From an uncultured Desulfovibrio sp. (GTDB lineage: Bacteria > Desulfobacterota > Desulfovibrionia > Desulfovibrionales > Desulfovibrionaceae): a stretch of 48,038 nt of DNA. The DNA lies in NCBI GenBank assembly GCA_900547595.1, contig URHE01000007.1, forward strand, positions 1-48,038, written 5' to 3'. Every line of letters begins with the position of its first letter. The stretch's first letter is position 1. A program made the translations under genes and the position numbers. The notes below the pieces were generated by a model. That model saw only the letters and a program-made list of their open reading frames with translations. It had not been told where the DNA came from and did not search any database. This document shows positions 23,647 to 32,180 of the stretch, one piece after another.

Positions 23647-23925
23647 TCAGCGGCCTTCCATGACCAGTGTCCGCCGCGAACCGTCCGGCGCCCGCACCAC
23701 CACCTCCACTGTGCGGGAATTGCGGGCCACCCGCTCCACAAGGCAGGTCTGCGAGACATCCGCATCGTACTCGCGCACATCCACGGCGTCCCCGGGGGCG
23801 GGCAATTTGTCGGGCATCAGTTCAACCAGATCGGCGGTATCGGCATCAAAGCCGTCCCACGCCGGAACAGCCGTCGGCAAGAGAAGGCAGCCCAGAAGGA
23901 ATGCCCCACGGAACAGAAGCTTCAT
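23647..23925 (-). CDS. Small exported DUF5334-like protein
   Basis: 92 residues: a signal peptide (MKLLFRGAFLLGCLLLPTAVPA), then WDGFDADTADLVELMPDKLP and a beta-rich end (CLVERVARNSRTVEVVVRAPDGSRRTLVMEG). The WDGxD start and following pattern recall DUF5334, known mainly from sulfate reducers; this is from memory. ATG 23925 fits the signal peptide although the ribosome site is weak. It is convergent with the 23071 gene, 6 nt apart. Confidence 0.75.
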   Translation of the reverse strand: MKLLFRGAFLLGCLLLPTAVPAWDGFDADTADLVELMPDKLPAPGDAVDVREYDADVSQTCLVERVARNSRTVEVVVRAPDGSRRTLVMEGR

Positions 23926-24100
23926 GCCGTGAGGTGTAAAACCATTTTGCCGTCTTGGCAATATCCCGGGATGTTCCCGGACCTCCGGGTCCGGATTCCG
24001 GGGGCGGGCCCGCGGATACCACGCGTACCGGCCCCACGCCAGGGGGCGGCGCCGGTCCCCCGGCAAGCGTCCGTGACGCCAATGCGTGTGCAGGAGCAAC

Positions 24101-24712
24101 ATGATCGCCTATCTTGAGGGCCGTCTCGGCGAAGTGTGGGGCAACGCCTGTCTGGTGATCACCGGCGGCGGTGTCGGCTATGAGGTGGCGCTCCCGGCGC
24201 ATACCCTGGCCGCGCTGCCCGCGGCGGGCAGCGGCGTGGCCTTCCACACCTGTCTTTGCGTGCGGGAAGACGCTCTGGAGCTTTTCGGCTTTGCCACCTT
24301 CGAGGAACGCCAGACCTTCGAGACCCTGATCTCCATTTCCAAGGTGGGGGCGCGGACGGCCCTGGGCATCCTTTCCATCTTCCGCCCCGAGGACCTGCGC
24401 CGCATTGTCCAGGAAGATGACGTACTTGCCCTGACGCAGGTGACGGGCATCGGCAAAAAAACGGCGCAGCATGTTTTTCTGGAGCTCAAGTACAAGCTCA
24501 AAACCGATGGCGCCCCGCAGGGGATCGCCCTTGCCGCTGACGGCAAACCCGGCTCGGTTTTCCGCGATGCTCTCGCGGGGCTCGCCAATCTGGGCTACGC
24601 GGAAGGAGAGTGCGCGTCTCTGCTCAAGAATATTCTCCATGACGAGCCGGACCTGGATGTGACCGGCGCGCTCAGGGCCGCGCTCAAGGCTCTGGCAAAG
24701 GGGAAAGCGTGA
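24101..24712 (+). CDS. ruvA: Holliday junction branch migration subunit RuvA
   Basis: 203 residues. An OB domain (MIAYLEGRLGEVWGNACLV) is followed by tandem helix-hairpin-helix motifs (LISISKVGARTALGILS and LTQVTGIGKKTAQHVFLELK) and a C-terminal domain that binds RuvB. RuvA holds the four-way junction while RuvB pumps DNA. AGGAG precedes ATG 24101. The stop overlaps ruvB. Confidence 0.96.
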   Translation: MIAYLEGRLGEVWGNACLVITGGGVGYEVALPAHTLAALPAAGSGVAFHTCLCVREDALELFGFATFEERQTFETLISISKVGARTALGILSIFRPEDLRRIVQEDDVLALTQVTGIGKKTAQHVFLELKYKLKTDGAPQGIALAADGKPGSVFRDALAGLANLGYAEGECASLLKNILHDEPDLDVTGALRAALKALAKGKA

Positions 24713-25704
24713 TGATTGCCGGAGACGGAGACAGGAATGCCATGTCCGCATCCAGCGCCGATGACAGCGTGCGACCGCGCAGCCTGGATGATTTCATCGG
24801 CCAGGACGAACTGCGCGCCAACCTGCGTGTATTCATCAACGCCGCCCGCGAGCGCGGCAAGGCTCTGGATCACACCCTGTTTTACGGCAATCCGGGTCTC
24901 GGCAAGACGACCCTCGCCCAAATCATGGCGTCGGAACTGGGGGTCAACCTGGTCTGCACATCAGGGCCGGTCCTGGAGCGCAGCGGCGACCTGGCGGCCA
25001 TCCTCACCAACCTGTCCCGGCACGACATCCTGTTCGTGGACGAGATACACCGCATGCCCGTAGCGGTGGAAGAAGTGCTGTACCCGGCCATGGAAGATTT
25101 CAAGCTGGACCTTGTCATCGGCCAAGGGCCGGCGGCACGGACCGTCAAGATCGACCTTGAAGCCTTTACGCTTGCCGGGGCCACCACGCGCATGGGCCTC
25201 ATTTCCTCCCCGTTGCGGGACCGCTTCGGCATCGTGGCGCGGCTTGAATACTATCAGCCCGCGGATCTGGCGCGCATCGTCACCAGGTCGGCCCGCATAC
25301 TCGGCATAAACATCACGCCCGAGGGCGCGGAAGAGATCGGGCGCCGCTCACGCGGCACCCCGAGGATCGCCAACCGCCTGTTGCGCCGCGTGCGGGACTT
25401 CGCCCTGGTGCATGGCAACGGCGAAATCACCGCCGCCGAAGCGGGCGAAGCCCTGGCACGCATGGATGTGGACGAACTCGGCCTGGACCAGATGGACCGC
25501 AAGCTTCTTGAGGTGATCATCACCCATTACGACGGCGGCCCGGTGGGGGTGAAAACGCTGGCCGCGGCCTGCTCCGAGGAAGTCCGTACCATTGAGGACA
25601 TCTATGAACCCTATCTCATCCAGTGCGGGTTTCTCAAACGGACGCAACGCGGGCGCATGGCCACGGCACGCGCCTATCGGCACCTGAATCTCCTGCTCTC
25701 CTGA
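24712..25704 (+). CDS. ruvB: Holliday junction DNA helicase RuvB
   Basis: About 330 residues. Motifs are RPRSLDDFIGQDELRANL, Walker A GNPGLGKTTLA, Walker B FVDEIHRM, the beta-hairpin and sensor 1 TLAGATTRMG, arginine finger region SPLRDRFG, and a winged helix at the C-terminus. ATG 24712 overlaps the ruvA stop (TGATG). GTG 24709 and ATG 24742 (AGGA upstream) are alternatives. No ruvC is next to it. Confidence 0.96.
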   Translation: MIAGDGDRNAMSASSADDSVRPRSLDDFIGQDELRANLRVFINAARERGKALDHTLFYGNPGLGKTTLAQIMASELGVNLVCTSGPVLERSGDLAAILTNLSRHDILFVDEIHRMPVAVEEVLYPAMEDFKLDLVIGQGPAARTVKIDLEAFTLAGATTRMGLISSPLRDRFGIVARLEYYQPADLARIVTRSARILGINITPEGAEEIGRRSRGTPRIANRLLRRVRDFALVHGNGEITAAEAGEALARMDVDELGLDQMDRKLLEVIITHYDGGPVGVKTLAAACSEEVRTIEDIYEPYLIQCGFLKRTQRGRMATARAYRHLNLLLS

Positions 25705-25807
25705 GCCACGGCCATTTGCCGGGCATCCACCGGCGAAATCGCGCATTCCCGCGCCTCTGCCCGAAAGAAGGCCACCGCGCGGCAATGGCGGCCTCCCGCG
25801 CACGCAA

Positions 25808-25832
25808 AAAGGGCCGGAAATCCCGGCCCTTT
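25808..25832. terminator. Bidirectional terminator between ruvB and the 25875 gene
   Basis: AAAGGGCCGG (25808-25817) and CCGGCCCTTT (25823-25832) form a 10-bp stem between convergent genes, flanked by A and T runs so that it can act in both directions. Confidence 0.85.
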
Positions 25833-25874
25833 GTTTCTTATCGGGCACACAGCCCGGAAGCGTTTTCCCGTGAG

Positions 25875-26111
25875 CTACCAGCGTTTGTCCTGCTCGTGGC
25901 CGACGATACCGCCGGCCAGCGCGCCGACACCGGCGCCGGCCAGGGCGCCCCAGCCAGCCATGCCGCCGGAAATGGCGGCAATGCCCGCGCCGCCGAGGGC
26001 ACCCAGGGCGGCACCGCTGGCCACACCCTGCTGCGTGCGGCTCATGTTGGTGCAGCCGATGCCGGAGGCGAACACCACGGCCATAATGCCTATGATCAGT
26101 GCTTTTTTCAT
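25875..26111 (-). CDS. Glycine-zipper lipoprotein
   Basis: 78 residues. A lipoprotein signal ends ASGIGC (Cys about residue 20). The mature part is built of Gly/Ala zipper repeats (GAALGALGGAGIAAISGG, GALAGAGVGALAGGIVG), ending HEQDKRW. Such proteins sit in the outer membrane, similar to SlyB or osmotically induced lipoproteins. AGGAG precedes ATG 26111. It follows the 26160 gene by 48 nt and probably shares its promoter. Confidence 0.85.
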   Translation of the reverse strand: MKKALIIGIMAVVFASGIGCTNMSRTQQGVASGAALGALGGAGIAAISGGMAGWGALAGAGVGALAGGIVGHEQDKRW

Positions 26112-26159
26112 ATCTGGCTCCTGAGGGCTGGTCGAACCCAGCCGCATGAACGGGGTTTG

Positions 26160-26624
26160 TTACTTTTTGGCCCCGGCGAGGCGGGGGGTGATAAGTTCAT
26201 ACCAGATGACGCTCATGACCGGGCGCTGCAAGTCCTTGGGATGGGCCGCGTACCACGCGTCCACCATCTTGATGATCTCGGCGCGCGACACGTTGGAAAA
26301 GGCTTCCATCCAGCCCTTTTCAAAGGGCGAGAGCGTATAGACGGGCTTCTTCCCGGCCTTGGCCGCCTTGGCCGTCTGCCGGGCGTTGACGAAATATTCC
26401 ACCGTCACGGCCGAATCAATGCCGAAAAGGTAGGCTGCCTTATCGGACTCCAGCGTATTGATCCAGATTTCGCCGGTAAACTGGTCAACGGGGTTCCCGG
26501 CGGGGTTGACCGCGGGATTGCCGACGGGATTGTCGGAAGCGGTAGCGGCGGGCGCGGCCTGAGCGGCGGCGCACGTCAGGGTGAGAACCAGTGCCAGACC
26601 AAGGCGTATCAGCGATTTTTTCAC
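26160..26624 (-). CDS. Exported hypothetical protein with Asn-Pro repeats
   Basis: 154 residues from GTG 26624 (AAAGGAG site). After the signal peptide (cleavage near AQA-AP) come repeats DNPVGNPAVNPAGNPVDQ. The globular domain reads WINTLESDKAAYLFGIDSAV, then PFEKGWMEAFSNVSRAEIIKMVDAWYAAHP and VMSVIWYELITPRL. I recall similar domains in exported proteins of sulfate reducers, loosely like Rap1a-type folds, but give no function. A good promoter lies upstream. Confidence 0.8.
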   Translation of the reverse strand: MKKSLIRLGLALVLTLTCAAAQAAPAATASDNPVGNPAVNPAGNPVDQFTGEIWINTLESDKAAYLFGIDSAVTVEYFVNARQTAKAAKAGKKPVYTLSPFEKGWMEAFSNVSRAEIIKMVDAWYAAHPKDLQRPVMSVIWYELITPRLAGAKK

Positions 26625-26703
26625 ACGAGGCTCCTTTGCGTTGACGATCATCAGCGGCCGCCCGGCATGTTGCCGACCGCGGGGGCTTCAGAGCTCCTGC
26701 GCA

Positions 26704-26733
26704 AGTATAGTCCGAACTCTCTTGAACTATCAA
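26704..26733 (-). promoter_or_regulatory. Sigma-70 promoter for the 26624 gene
   Basis: On the minus strand TTGATA (26733-26728), an 18-bp spacer and TATACT (26709-26704), both close to consensus, about 80 bp before the GTG. The remainder of the 311-bp gap to the divergent gene at 26936 shows nothing else I can support. Confidence 0.65.
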
Positions 26734-26935
26734 GGCATTTCCCTGCCCAGGGTCCGCCATGGACGTTCATGCCCCGCGCGTTGACAGCCCTGATGGCGGC
26801 ATGCGACCATTCCGGCCTGCCGGAAACCGCCGGCAGCGTGCCGGGGCGAACGTTCATTCTCCGGACATGGACAAGGGATTCCGGGCCCCTGGAATATCCC
26901 GGCGCAGGGCGCTCCGGCCGGAATGGGAGGAACGC

Positions 26936-27286
26936 ATGAGCATCTGGAAAAAACTCAGGGAAAAAGGCGCCGCCTTCACCGTGGAGACCCTGCTGCAAGC
27001 ACCTGTGGAAAATGCCATCAAACGCTACGGAAAAGTGAACGGCATCGCTCTGGAAAACGGCGAGCTCAGGCTGAATCTGGCGCTCAACGGCCTTGACCGG
27101 GAAGTGGAGATACGCTGCTCGGACATCGACATTGCCGAGGACGGCAGCTCCGTCCGCATCGGCACCTTCCGTTCCGACCTGCCGTGCGCGGAGCAGGCGC
27201 TCAACGATTTCGCCACATCACCGTTCACCATCAGCCACAGCGGCGCGCGCGCCGCGCTGGTCCTTTTCAGAAAGCTGATGTTCTGA
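26936..27286 (+). CDS. Hypothetical 116-residue protein
   Basis: MSIWKKLREKGAAFTVETLL, then a beta-rich domain (NGIALENGELRLNLALNGLDREVEIRCSDIDIAEDGSSVRIG) and a short helix, ending ARAALVLFRKLMF. GGGAGG precedes ATG 26936. The layout suggests a small cytoplasmic beta-sandwich protein. Family not recognised. A terminator follows. Confidence 0.75.
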   Translation: MSIWKKLREKGAAFTVETLLQAPVENAIKRYGKVNGIALENGELRLNLALNGLDREVEIRCSDIDIAEDGSSVRIGTFRSDLPCAEQALNDFATSPFTISHSGARAALVLFRKLMF

Positions 27287-27326
27287 CCCCGGGCGCCGGC
27301 GGCATGCCGATGGCCTCACGCTGCAA

Positions 27327-27364
27327 AAGGAGCCTGGCGGCCAGCGCCGTCAGGCTCCTTTTTT
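27327..27364. terminator. Bidirectional terminator
   Basis: AAGGAGCCTG (27327-27336) and CAGGCTCCTT (27351-27360) form a 10-bp stem followed by TTTT, with an inner GC hairpin, between the convergent genes ending at 27286 and 27380. Confidence 0.85.
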
Positions 27365-27379
27365 CCCCACGGGACGGCG

Positions 27380-28099
27380 CTACCCGGCCCCCGCGTTCTT
27401 GACATCCACGATCTTGACGCCAAACTCCGCCACATCGTCCGGCGGGTCATAGAACAGGATCATGAACGGCACTTCCGCGCCGGGAAGGACATTGGTGTTG
27501 TTGGTGAGTATCTCCACCTTGTTGTTCAGGAAAGATTCCATCTCCTTTTCGCTGAGCACCTGGAGCTGGAACAGGGAAAGCTGGGTCCCCGCCAGCTGCT
27601 TTTTGACGGCAAGCGGCTTCTTGTCCTTGTCGTAGATGGCCCCCTCCAGAGCGATGAGCTCCTTGGGCTCGGGAAATTCATTGACCACGCGCCCCTCGAT
27701 GACAAAGACCTTGCCCACCTTTTCATTGAGCACATTGTACTGGCGCACGTTGCGCATGGTGAGCAGTTCGACTTTCTTGGCAATATCCGCCTCGCTGGGC
27801 GGCGTCTCCCCGCGGAAGAAATAGAGATACCCTCCCGCGCCGGCGCCCGCCAGCAGCAGGAGCAGCAGCACGGCCAGCCAGAGCCTGCGGCCGCCGCGCT
27901 TATGGCGCAGCTCGGGCAGCGGCTCTTTGCGGGGTTCCTTGCGCGCCGCCCGGGGCGCTGCGGGCGGAGCGCCCGCTCCCCCCGGCGCGGGAAGGGCAAA
28001 AACCGTCTTGCAGACGGCGCAGCGCAACTTCGCGCCCGGCCTGGCGGCGGCGTCGGGCAGATTGAACCGGCTCGCGCATTGCGGACATTTCACTTCCAT
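27380..28099 (-). CDS. Zinc-ribbon and DUF3426 membrane protein
   Basis: 239 residues. The N-terminus is an MJ0042-type zinc ribbon (MEVKCPQCASRFNLPD, then LRCAVCKTVF). A Pro/Ala-rich linker, one membrane helix (LWLAVLLLLLLAGAGAGGYLYFF, about 75-97) and a C-terminal DUF3426 domain follow (VFVIEGRVVNEFPEPKELI, then VEILTNNTNVLPGAEVPFMILF). The cytoplasmic ribbon plus outside domain suggests a sensor or assembly factor; function unknown. GGGAG precedes ATG 28099. Confidence 0.85.
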   Translation of the reverse strand: MEVKCPQCASRFNLPDAAARPGAKLRCAVCKTVFALPAPGGAGAPPAAPRAARKEPRKEPLPELRHKRGGRRLWLAVLLLLLLAGAGAGGYLYFFRGETPPSEADIAKKVELLTMRNVRQYNVLNEKVGKVFVIEGRVVNEFPEPKELIALEGAIYDKDKKPLAVKKQLAGTQLSLFQLQVLSEKEMESFLNNKVEILTNNTNVLPGAEVPFMILFYDPPDDVAEFGVKIVDVKNAGAG

Positions 28100-28140
28100 G
28101 CCATGACTCCCGAAAACTCGTTGCGGGGAGCGGTATTCCC

Positions 28141-28683
28141 CTACTCCGGCACGATCTCGCAAATACCCGGCAGGCCCCGATACCGTTCGGCATAATCAAG
28201 GCCATATCCGACAAGAAACCCCGACTCCACGGAAAAGCCGGAAAAATCCACAGAAACCTCGGTATCCCTGCGGCCCGTCTTGTCCACCAGAGCGGCCAGG
28301 CGCAGGCTGCGCGGCCCCCGCGCCGCAAAGGCATCCAGCACAAAACGCATGCTGCGCCCGCTGTCCACAATATCTTCCACAAGCAGGACATGCTTGTCGC
28401 GGAGGTCGTTTTCCACATCCTTGCGGAGCACCACCTGGCCGGAACTTGTGGTGCCCGTGCCATAGCTGGCGAGACGGATAAAATCCAGCTCCAGATTTTT
28501 ATTATGCAAACAGCGCACCAGATCGCTGAAAAAAATACAGGCCCCTTTGAGCACGCAGATGGCGATCAGGGGCTCGTCGCCATACTGCGCGTCGATTTCC
28601 CCGGCCATGGCCCGGACGCGCCCGGCGATCTGCTCCGGGCTGAAAACACTGACCAGTTTCCTGATGCGCAGTTCTTCCGTCAT
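28141..28683 (-). CDS. hpt: Hypoxanthine phosphoribosyltransferase
   Basis: 180 residues. It converts hypoxanthine (and guanine) with PRPP to the nucleotide in purine salvage. Motifs: LIAICVLKGACIFFSDLVR, the flexible loop LASYGTGTTSSGQV, the PRPP-loop HVLLVEDIVDSGRSM, and DFSGFSVESGFLVGYGLDYAERYRGLPGI at the C-terminus. The ATG at 28683 follows GGAG; an ATG five codons upstream lacks a ribosome site. Confidence 0.93.
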   Translation of the reverse strand: MTEELRIRKLVSVFSPEQIAGRVRAMAGEIDAQYGDEPLIAICVLKGACIFFSDLVRCLHNKNLELDFIRLASYGTGTTSSGQVVLRKDVENDLRDKHVLLVEDIVDSGRSMRFVLDAFAARGPRSLRLAALVDKTGRRDTEVSVDFSGFSVESGFLVGYGLDYAERYRGLPGICEIVPE

Positions 28684-28818
28684 GCCGCCGTTCTCCATGG
28701 CCGCGTGGCGCGCCGGAGCCAGGCCCGCTTCGCGATGTTTGCGGCGCCCCCGGCACCAACGCCCGCGACCGATCCTGCATTGCCTGGTGGATGGTGATAT
28801 GGGCAGCCGCCGCCCCTG

Positions 28819-29289
28819 CTATTTGCGTCCGAGCAGGTCATCCACCACCTGCCGGATGACGCCGGCATCCGCCATGCCGGGTTCGGAAATCACAAGGCGG
28901 CCGTCCCTGGCGAAAAAGGCGTTGTGCGGCACGCTGGTCACGCCATAGGCATCGGTCACGTCGCGCCCGGCAAGATAGACGGGATAATTGACGCCCGCCT
29001 TCCGGATGAAAGGTACCACCGGCGCGCTGTCGTCATCCACGGCAAGGCCCACCAGAAGCACCTCGGCCGCAGGATAGGCATCGCGAACCTTGACGAGCTC
29101 GGGTATTTCCATCCGACAGGGCGGGCACCAGGTGGCAAAAAAGTTCAGCAGCACCACCTTGCCCCTGTTCTCCTGAAGCAGGGCCGCAAGACCGGCCCGA
29201 TCCATGGACGGCAGGGGCGCGTCCCCGGCTGCCCGCGCGGCGCAGGGAAGCAGAAGGCAGAACAACAGTGCAAGAGCGATCCGTTTCAT
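28819..29289 (-). CDS. TlpA/ResA-like exported thioredoxin
   Basis: 156 residues: a signal peptide (MKRIALALLFCLLLPCAARAAG) and a thioredoxin fold with WCPPC in LLNFFATWCPPCRMEIPEL and the cis-Pro segment GVTSVPHNAF. Such periplasmic proteins reduce or transfer disulfides, often for cytochrome c maturation, which fits an organism with many c-type hemes. GAGG precedes ATG 29289, 10 nt after the metH stop. Confidence 0.9.
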   Translation of the reverse strand: MKRIALALLFCLLLPCAARAAGDAPLPSMDRAGLAALLQENRGKVVLLNFFATWCPPCRMEIPELVKVRDAYPAAEVLLVGLAVDDDSAPVVPFIRKAGVNYPVYLAGRDVTDAYGVTSVPHNAFFARDGRLVISEPGMADAGVIRQVVDDLLGRK

Positions 29290-29299
29290 GGCAGTGTCC

Positions 29300-31783
29300 T
29301 CAGGATTCCTTTCCTTGCCGGCCCGCATCCGGGCCGTGGGCGGCGTCCGCCTCCTCCCGGAGAAAGCCCTGTGCCGCGCGCACGCCGCTCACGGCATCCT
29401 CGCAGTAGGCGTCAGCGCCGATGGACTCGGCAAAAGCCCTGGTCACGGCGGCGCCGCCGACCATGACCCGAATGGGCAGCCCGCGTTCGCGGATGAGCCG
29501 GATTGTGTCCTCCATGCGCACCATGGTCGTGGTCATCAGCGCGGAAAGCCCGATGATACGCGCCTTGTGGCGCATCGCGCAAGCCAGAATTTCCCCGGCA
29601 GGCACGTCCTTGCCCGCGTCCACCACCTCAAAGCCGTGATTGCCGAGCAAAAGCGCCACGATATTCTTCCCGATGTCATGGATGTCGCCTTCCACGGTGG
29701 CAAGCACGATGACAGGCCGTTTTTCGGGACCGCGCCGCGCTTCAAGCAGCGGTTTGAGACGTCCGAATGCCAGTTGCATGGTCTCAGCCGCCCGGATGAG
29801 CTGGGGCAGAAAATACTCGCGCCGCTCATAGCGCTCGCCCACCTCGGTGATGGCCGGGATCAGTATCTTGTCCACAATTTCCAGAGGGTCGGTACCGGCG
29901 GCGAGCTCCTTTTCCAGCAAGGCGGGGGCGCCTTCCTTGTCGCCCTGGAGCACCGCGTCACGCAACGTCGCCGCCGCGGCGCCGCTTCCCGCGGCGTTGC
30001 CGCCCGAGATGACGGCATGGGCGCCGGGTTTCCAGCCCCCAAAAGCGGCGATGAAGGCCGCCGAATGGGCGTCATGCCCGCGAAGAGCGGCGATGGCCGC
30101 CATGGTTTCACGCATCAGCGGCGCCGTCGGATTGGCGATGCAGGAGGCAAGCCCGGCTCCCACGGCCATGCCCAGGAAGGTCGCATTCAGCAGGGGCCGC
30201 GCCGGCAGCCCGAACGAAATATTGGAAAGGCCGATGGTCGTGGGCAGATGCTCCCGGCGGCACCACCGGGCAAGCTCCAGGCATTCGTTGACCCCTTCGG
30301 GCGTGGAGGAGATCGTCAGCGCCAGGATGTCCACAAGGATCAGCCGGCGCGGTATGCCCAGGGCTGTCGCGCGCCCCACGAGCTCCTCCACGATACGAAT
30401 GCGCTCGGTCGCGCGCACCGGGAGCTTCTTCCCCTGGAGCGGCAACAGGATGAAGGGCGCGCCATACTGCCGGCAGAGCGGTCCCAGCGCGTCCATGCGG
30501 CCCTCTTCGCCGCTGATGGAATTGATGAGGCACGAGCCCGGGCAAGAGGGGAGCGCCGCGGCGATGGCCTCCGCATTGGAGGAATCGAGCGAAAGCGGCA
30601 CCATATGCCTGGCAATGAGACGCTGCGCCAGACCCGCGAGACACGCGACCTCATCCACGAGCGGCGCCCCCACATTGACGTCCAGAACGGCGGCGCCCGC
30701 CGCCACCTGTTCGTCCGCGAGCCGCAGGGCCTCGTCAAAGCGCCCTTCCTGAAGTTCGGCGCCCAGCACGGGCTTGCCCGTGGGATTGATGCGCTCGCCG
30801 ATGACGGCCAGCGGCTCTTCCGCGCCGATGCGCACGAGCGCCGAACGGCTGGTGAGGACGATGCCGCGGGAGGGCGGCGTGGAGCGCGGCGCGCAGGTGA
30901 CGGAATCCAGCGCGCGCGCCAGCGCGGCCACATGCTCGGGCGTCGTGCCGCAGCAACCGCCCAGCACGCGGGCCCCCATGGCCGCAAACGCCGCCGTTTT
31001 CTGCGCGAAGCTTTCGGGCCCCATGGGAAAGACCGTCCGGCCATCCCGCAATTCCGGAAGCCCGGCATTGGGTTCGGCCATGACGGGGCATGCGCACACG
31101 TCAAGCAGTTCCCGGACCACGGGGAGCATCTCGTCCGGCCCGAGGCTGCAGTTCGTGCCCACCACATCCGCGCCCAGATTCTGCATGGTCTCGGCGAATA
31201 TCGCCGGGCTGGAGCCGGTGAGGCTCATCCCGTGCTCAAAGGTCATGGACACCATGACGGGCAGATCGCACACCTGGCGCGCGGCGGCAACGGCGGCGCG
31301 CGCCTCCGCAAGATCGAACTGCGTTTCCACAAAGATGAGGTCCGCGCCGCCGGCGACAAGGCCCCGGATCTGCGTTGCGAAGCCTTCCACCAGTTCGCGG
31401 GGCTCCAGCGTTCCCAGGGGACGGGCAAAAAGGCCGCTTGGCCCCACATTGCCCGCCACAAAGACGGGACGGTCCGCACGCCCCGGAGCTTGTTGCGCGG
31501 CCTCGCGCGCCACCCCCGCCATACGCCGGCAGACCTCGAAGGCGTCAAGCCCGGGCGCCAGCTTGAACGGACTGGCGCCAAAGGTGCAGGTGGTGATGAT
31601 GCTTGAACCGGCATTGAGATAGGCGAGATGGACGCCCCGGAGAATGTCGGGATTTTCCAGACAATACTGCTCAGGGCTCACTCCGGCGGGCATTCCTGCC
31701 GCCTGGAGCATGGTGCCCATGGCCCCGTCCAGAAGAAGCGGACGCCCCTGGGCGAGAGCGCGCCGAAACGGGAGAGTGTTCAT
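29300..31783 (-). CDS. metH: Cobalamin-dependent methionine synthase, without reactivation domain
   Basis: 827 residues. Homocysteine-binding barrel (1-300) with zinc ligands Cys212 (TNCSLGP) and Cys277-Cys278 (GGCCGT). Pterin-binding barrel (about 322-575; ERINPTGKP, DVNVGAPLVDE). Helical cap and Rossmann B12 domain (about 605-810), with the cobalt-ligand His702 in GDIHDIGKNIV. It transfers the methyl group of methyl-tetrahydrofolate to homocysteine. The C-terminal AdoMet-binding reactivation domain of the E. coli enzyme (about 1200 residues) is missing, as in several anaerobes. AAGGA precedes the ATG. Confidence 0.94.
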   Translation of the reverse strand: MNTLPFRRALAQGRPLLLDGAMGTMLQAAGMPAGVSPEQYCLENPDILRGVHLAYLNAGSSIITTCTFGASPFKLAPGLDAFEVCRRMAGVAREAAQQAPGRADRPVFVAGNVGPSGLFARPLGTLEPRELVEGFATQIRGLVAGGADLIFVETQFDLAEARAAVAAARQVCDLPVMVSMTFEHGMSLTGSSPAIFAETMQNLGADVVGTNCSLGPDEMLPVVRELLDVCACPVMAEPNAGLPELRDGRTVFPMGPESFAQKTAAFAAMGARVLGGCCGTTPEHVAALARALDSVTCAPRSTPPSRGIVLTSRSALVRIGAEEPLAVIGERINPTGKPVLGAELQEGRFDEALRLADEQVAAGAAVLDVNVGAPLVDEVACLAGLAQRLIARHMVPLSLDSSNAEAIAAALPSCPGSCLINSISGEEGRMDALGPLCRQYGAPFILLPLQGKKLPVRATERIRIVEELVGRATALGIPRRLILVDILALTISSTPEGVNECLELARWCRREHLPTTIGLSNISFGLPARPLLNATFLGMAVGAGLASCIANPTAPLMRETMAAIAALRGHDAHSAAFIAAFGGWKPGAHAVISGGNAAGSGAAAATLRDAVLQGDKEGAPALLEKELAAGTDPLEIVDKILIPAITEVGERYERREYFLPQLIRAAETMQLAFGRLKPLLEARRGPEKRPVIVLATVEGDIHDIGKNIVALLLGNHGFEVVDAGKDVPAGEILACAMRHKARIIGLSALMTTTMVRMEDTIRLIRERGLPIRVMVGGAAVTRAFAESIGADAYCEDAVSGVRAAQGFLREEADAAHGPDAGRQGKES

Positions 31784-32113
31784 GTCATATCCTTAAAAAA
31801 GCATTGCGCCGAGGAAATATCTGCAAGAAGGCTTCGCTGCCTCCAGTTCGGCGCGGGCGCCAGCCAACGCTGGCGCCAGAGCGTTGCGCGATCTCATGGC
31901 GAAAACGCTCCGGGCATGGACGCGCGGCGGGGCATCCGCGGGAATGGCAGCGGCCATGAAACCCGGGAGCGGCCCGGCGTTGCCGCGCCATGCGACGGCT
32001 GCTCCCCGCGTCTTTCCCTCCGGGCGCTTCCGCCGCATGCGGCCCCGCCAGGCAGAACCGTCATCACTTTGGCGGAGGCGCCCTGCCCCGGCTTTTTTAG
32101 TTACTGAAAAACA
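31784..32113. other. Gap between divergent metH and rpoH; structured metH leader
   Basis: About 330 bases without a gene. A strong hairpin GGCGCCAGC/GCTGGCGCC (31856-31864 with 31869-31877, loop CAAC) and an outer GAGCGTT/AACGCTC pairing lie in the metH 5' leader. The leader could be regulated, but I could not match cobalamin, SAM or SAH riboswitch cores by eye. Confidence 0.5.
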
Positions 32114-32142
32114 TTGAAAAGGACAAATCAAAATTGTAGCAT
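32114..32142 (+). promoter_or_regulatory. Sigma-70 promoter for rpoH
   Basis: TTGAAA (32114-32119), a 17-bp spacer and TAGCAT (32137-32142) lie 38 bp before the rpoH ATG. The -35 matches 5/6, the -10 4/6. A start near 32149 gives a leader of only about 30 nt. Confidence 0.65.
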
Positions 32143-32180
32143 GAAGCACTGCCGTCAGTTCCGAGCGGCAATGGAATCGT

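Noticed and set aside
29204..31606. Long plus-strand open frame opposite metH
   Set aside because: Antisense shadow; the protein is His/Arg/Gly-rich without motifs, and metH is unambiguous.
31801..32100. Cobalamin, SAM or SAH riboswitch in the metH leader
   Set aside because: The leader is structured, but I could not find the conserved cores of these classes by eye; a covariance search would decide.
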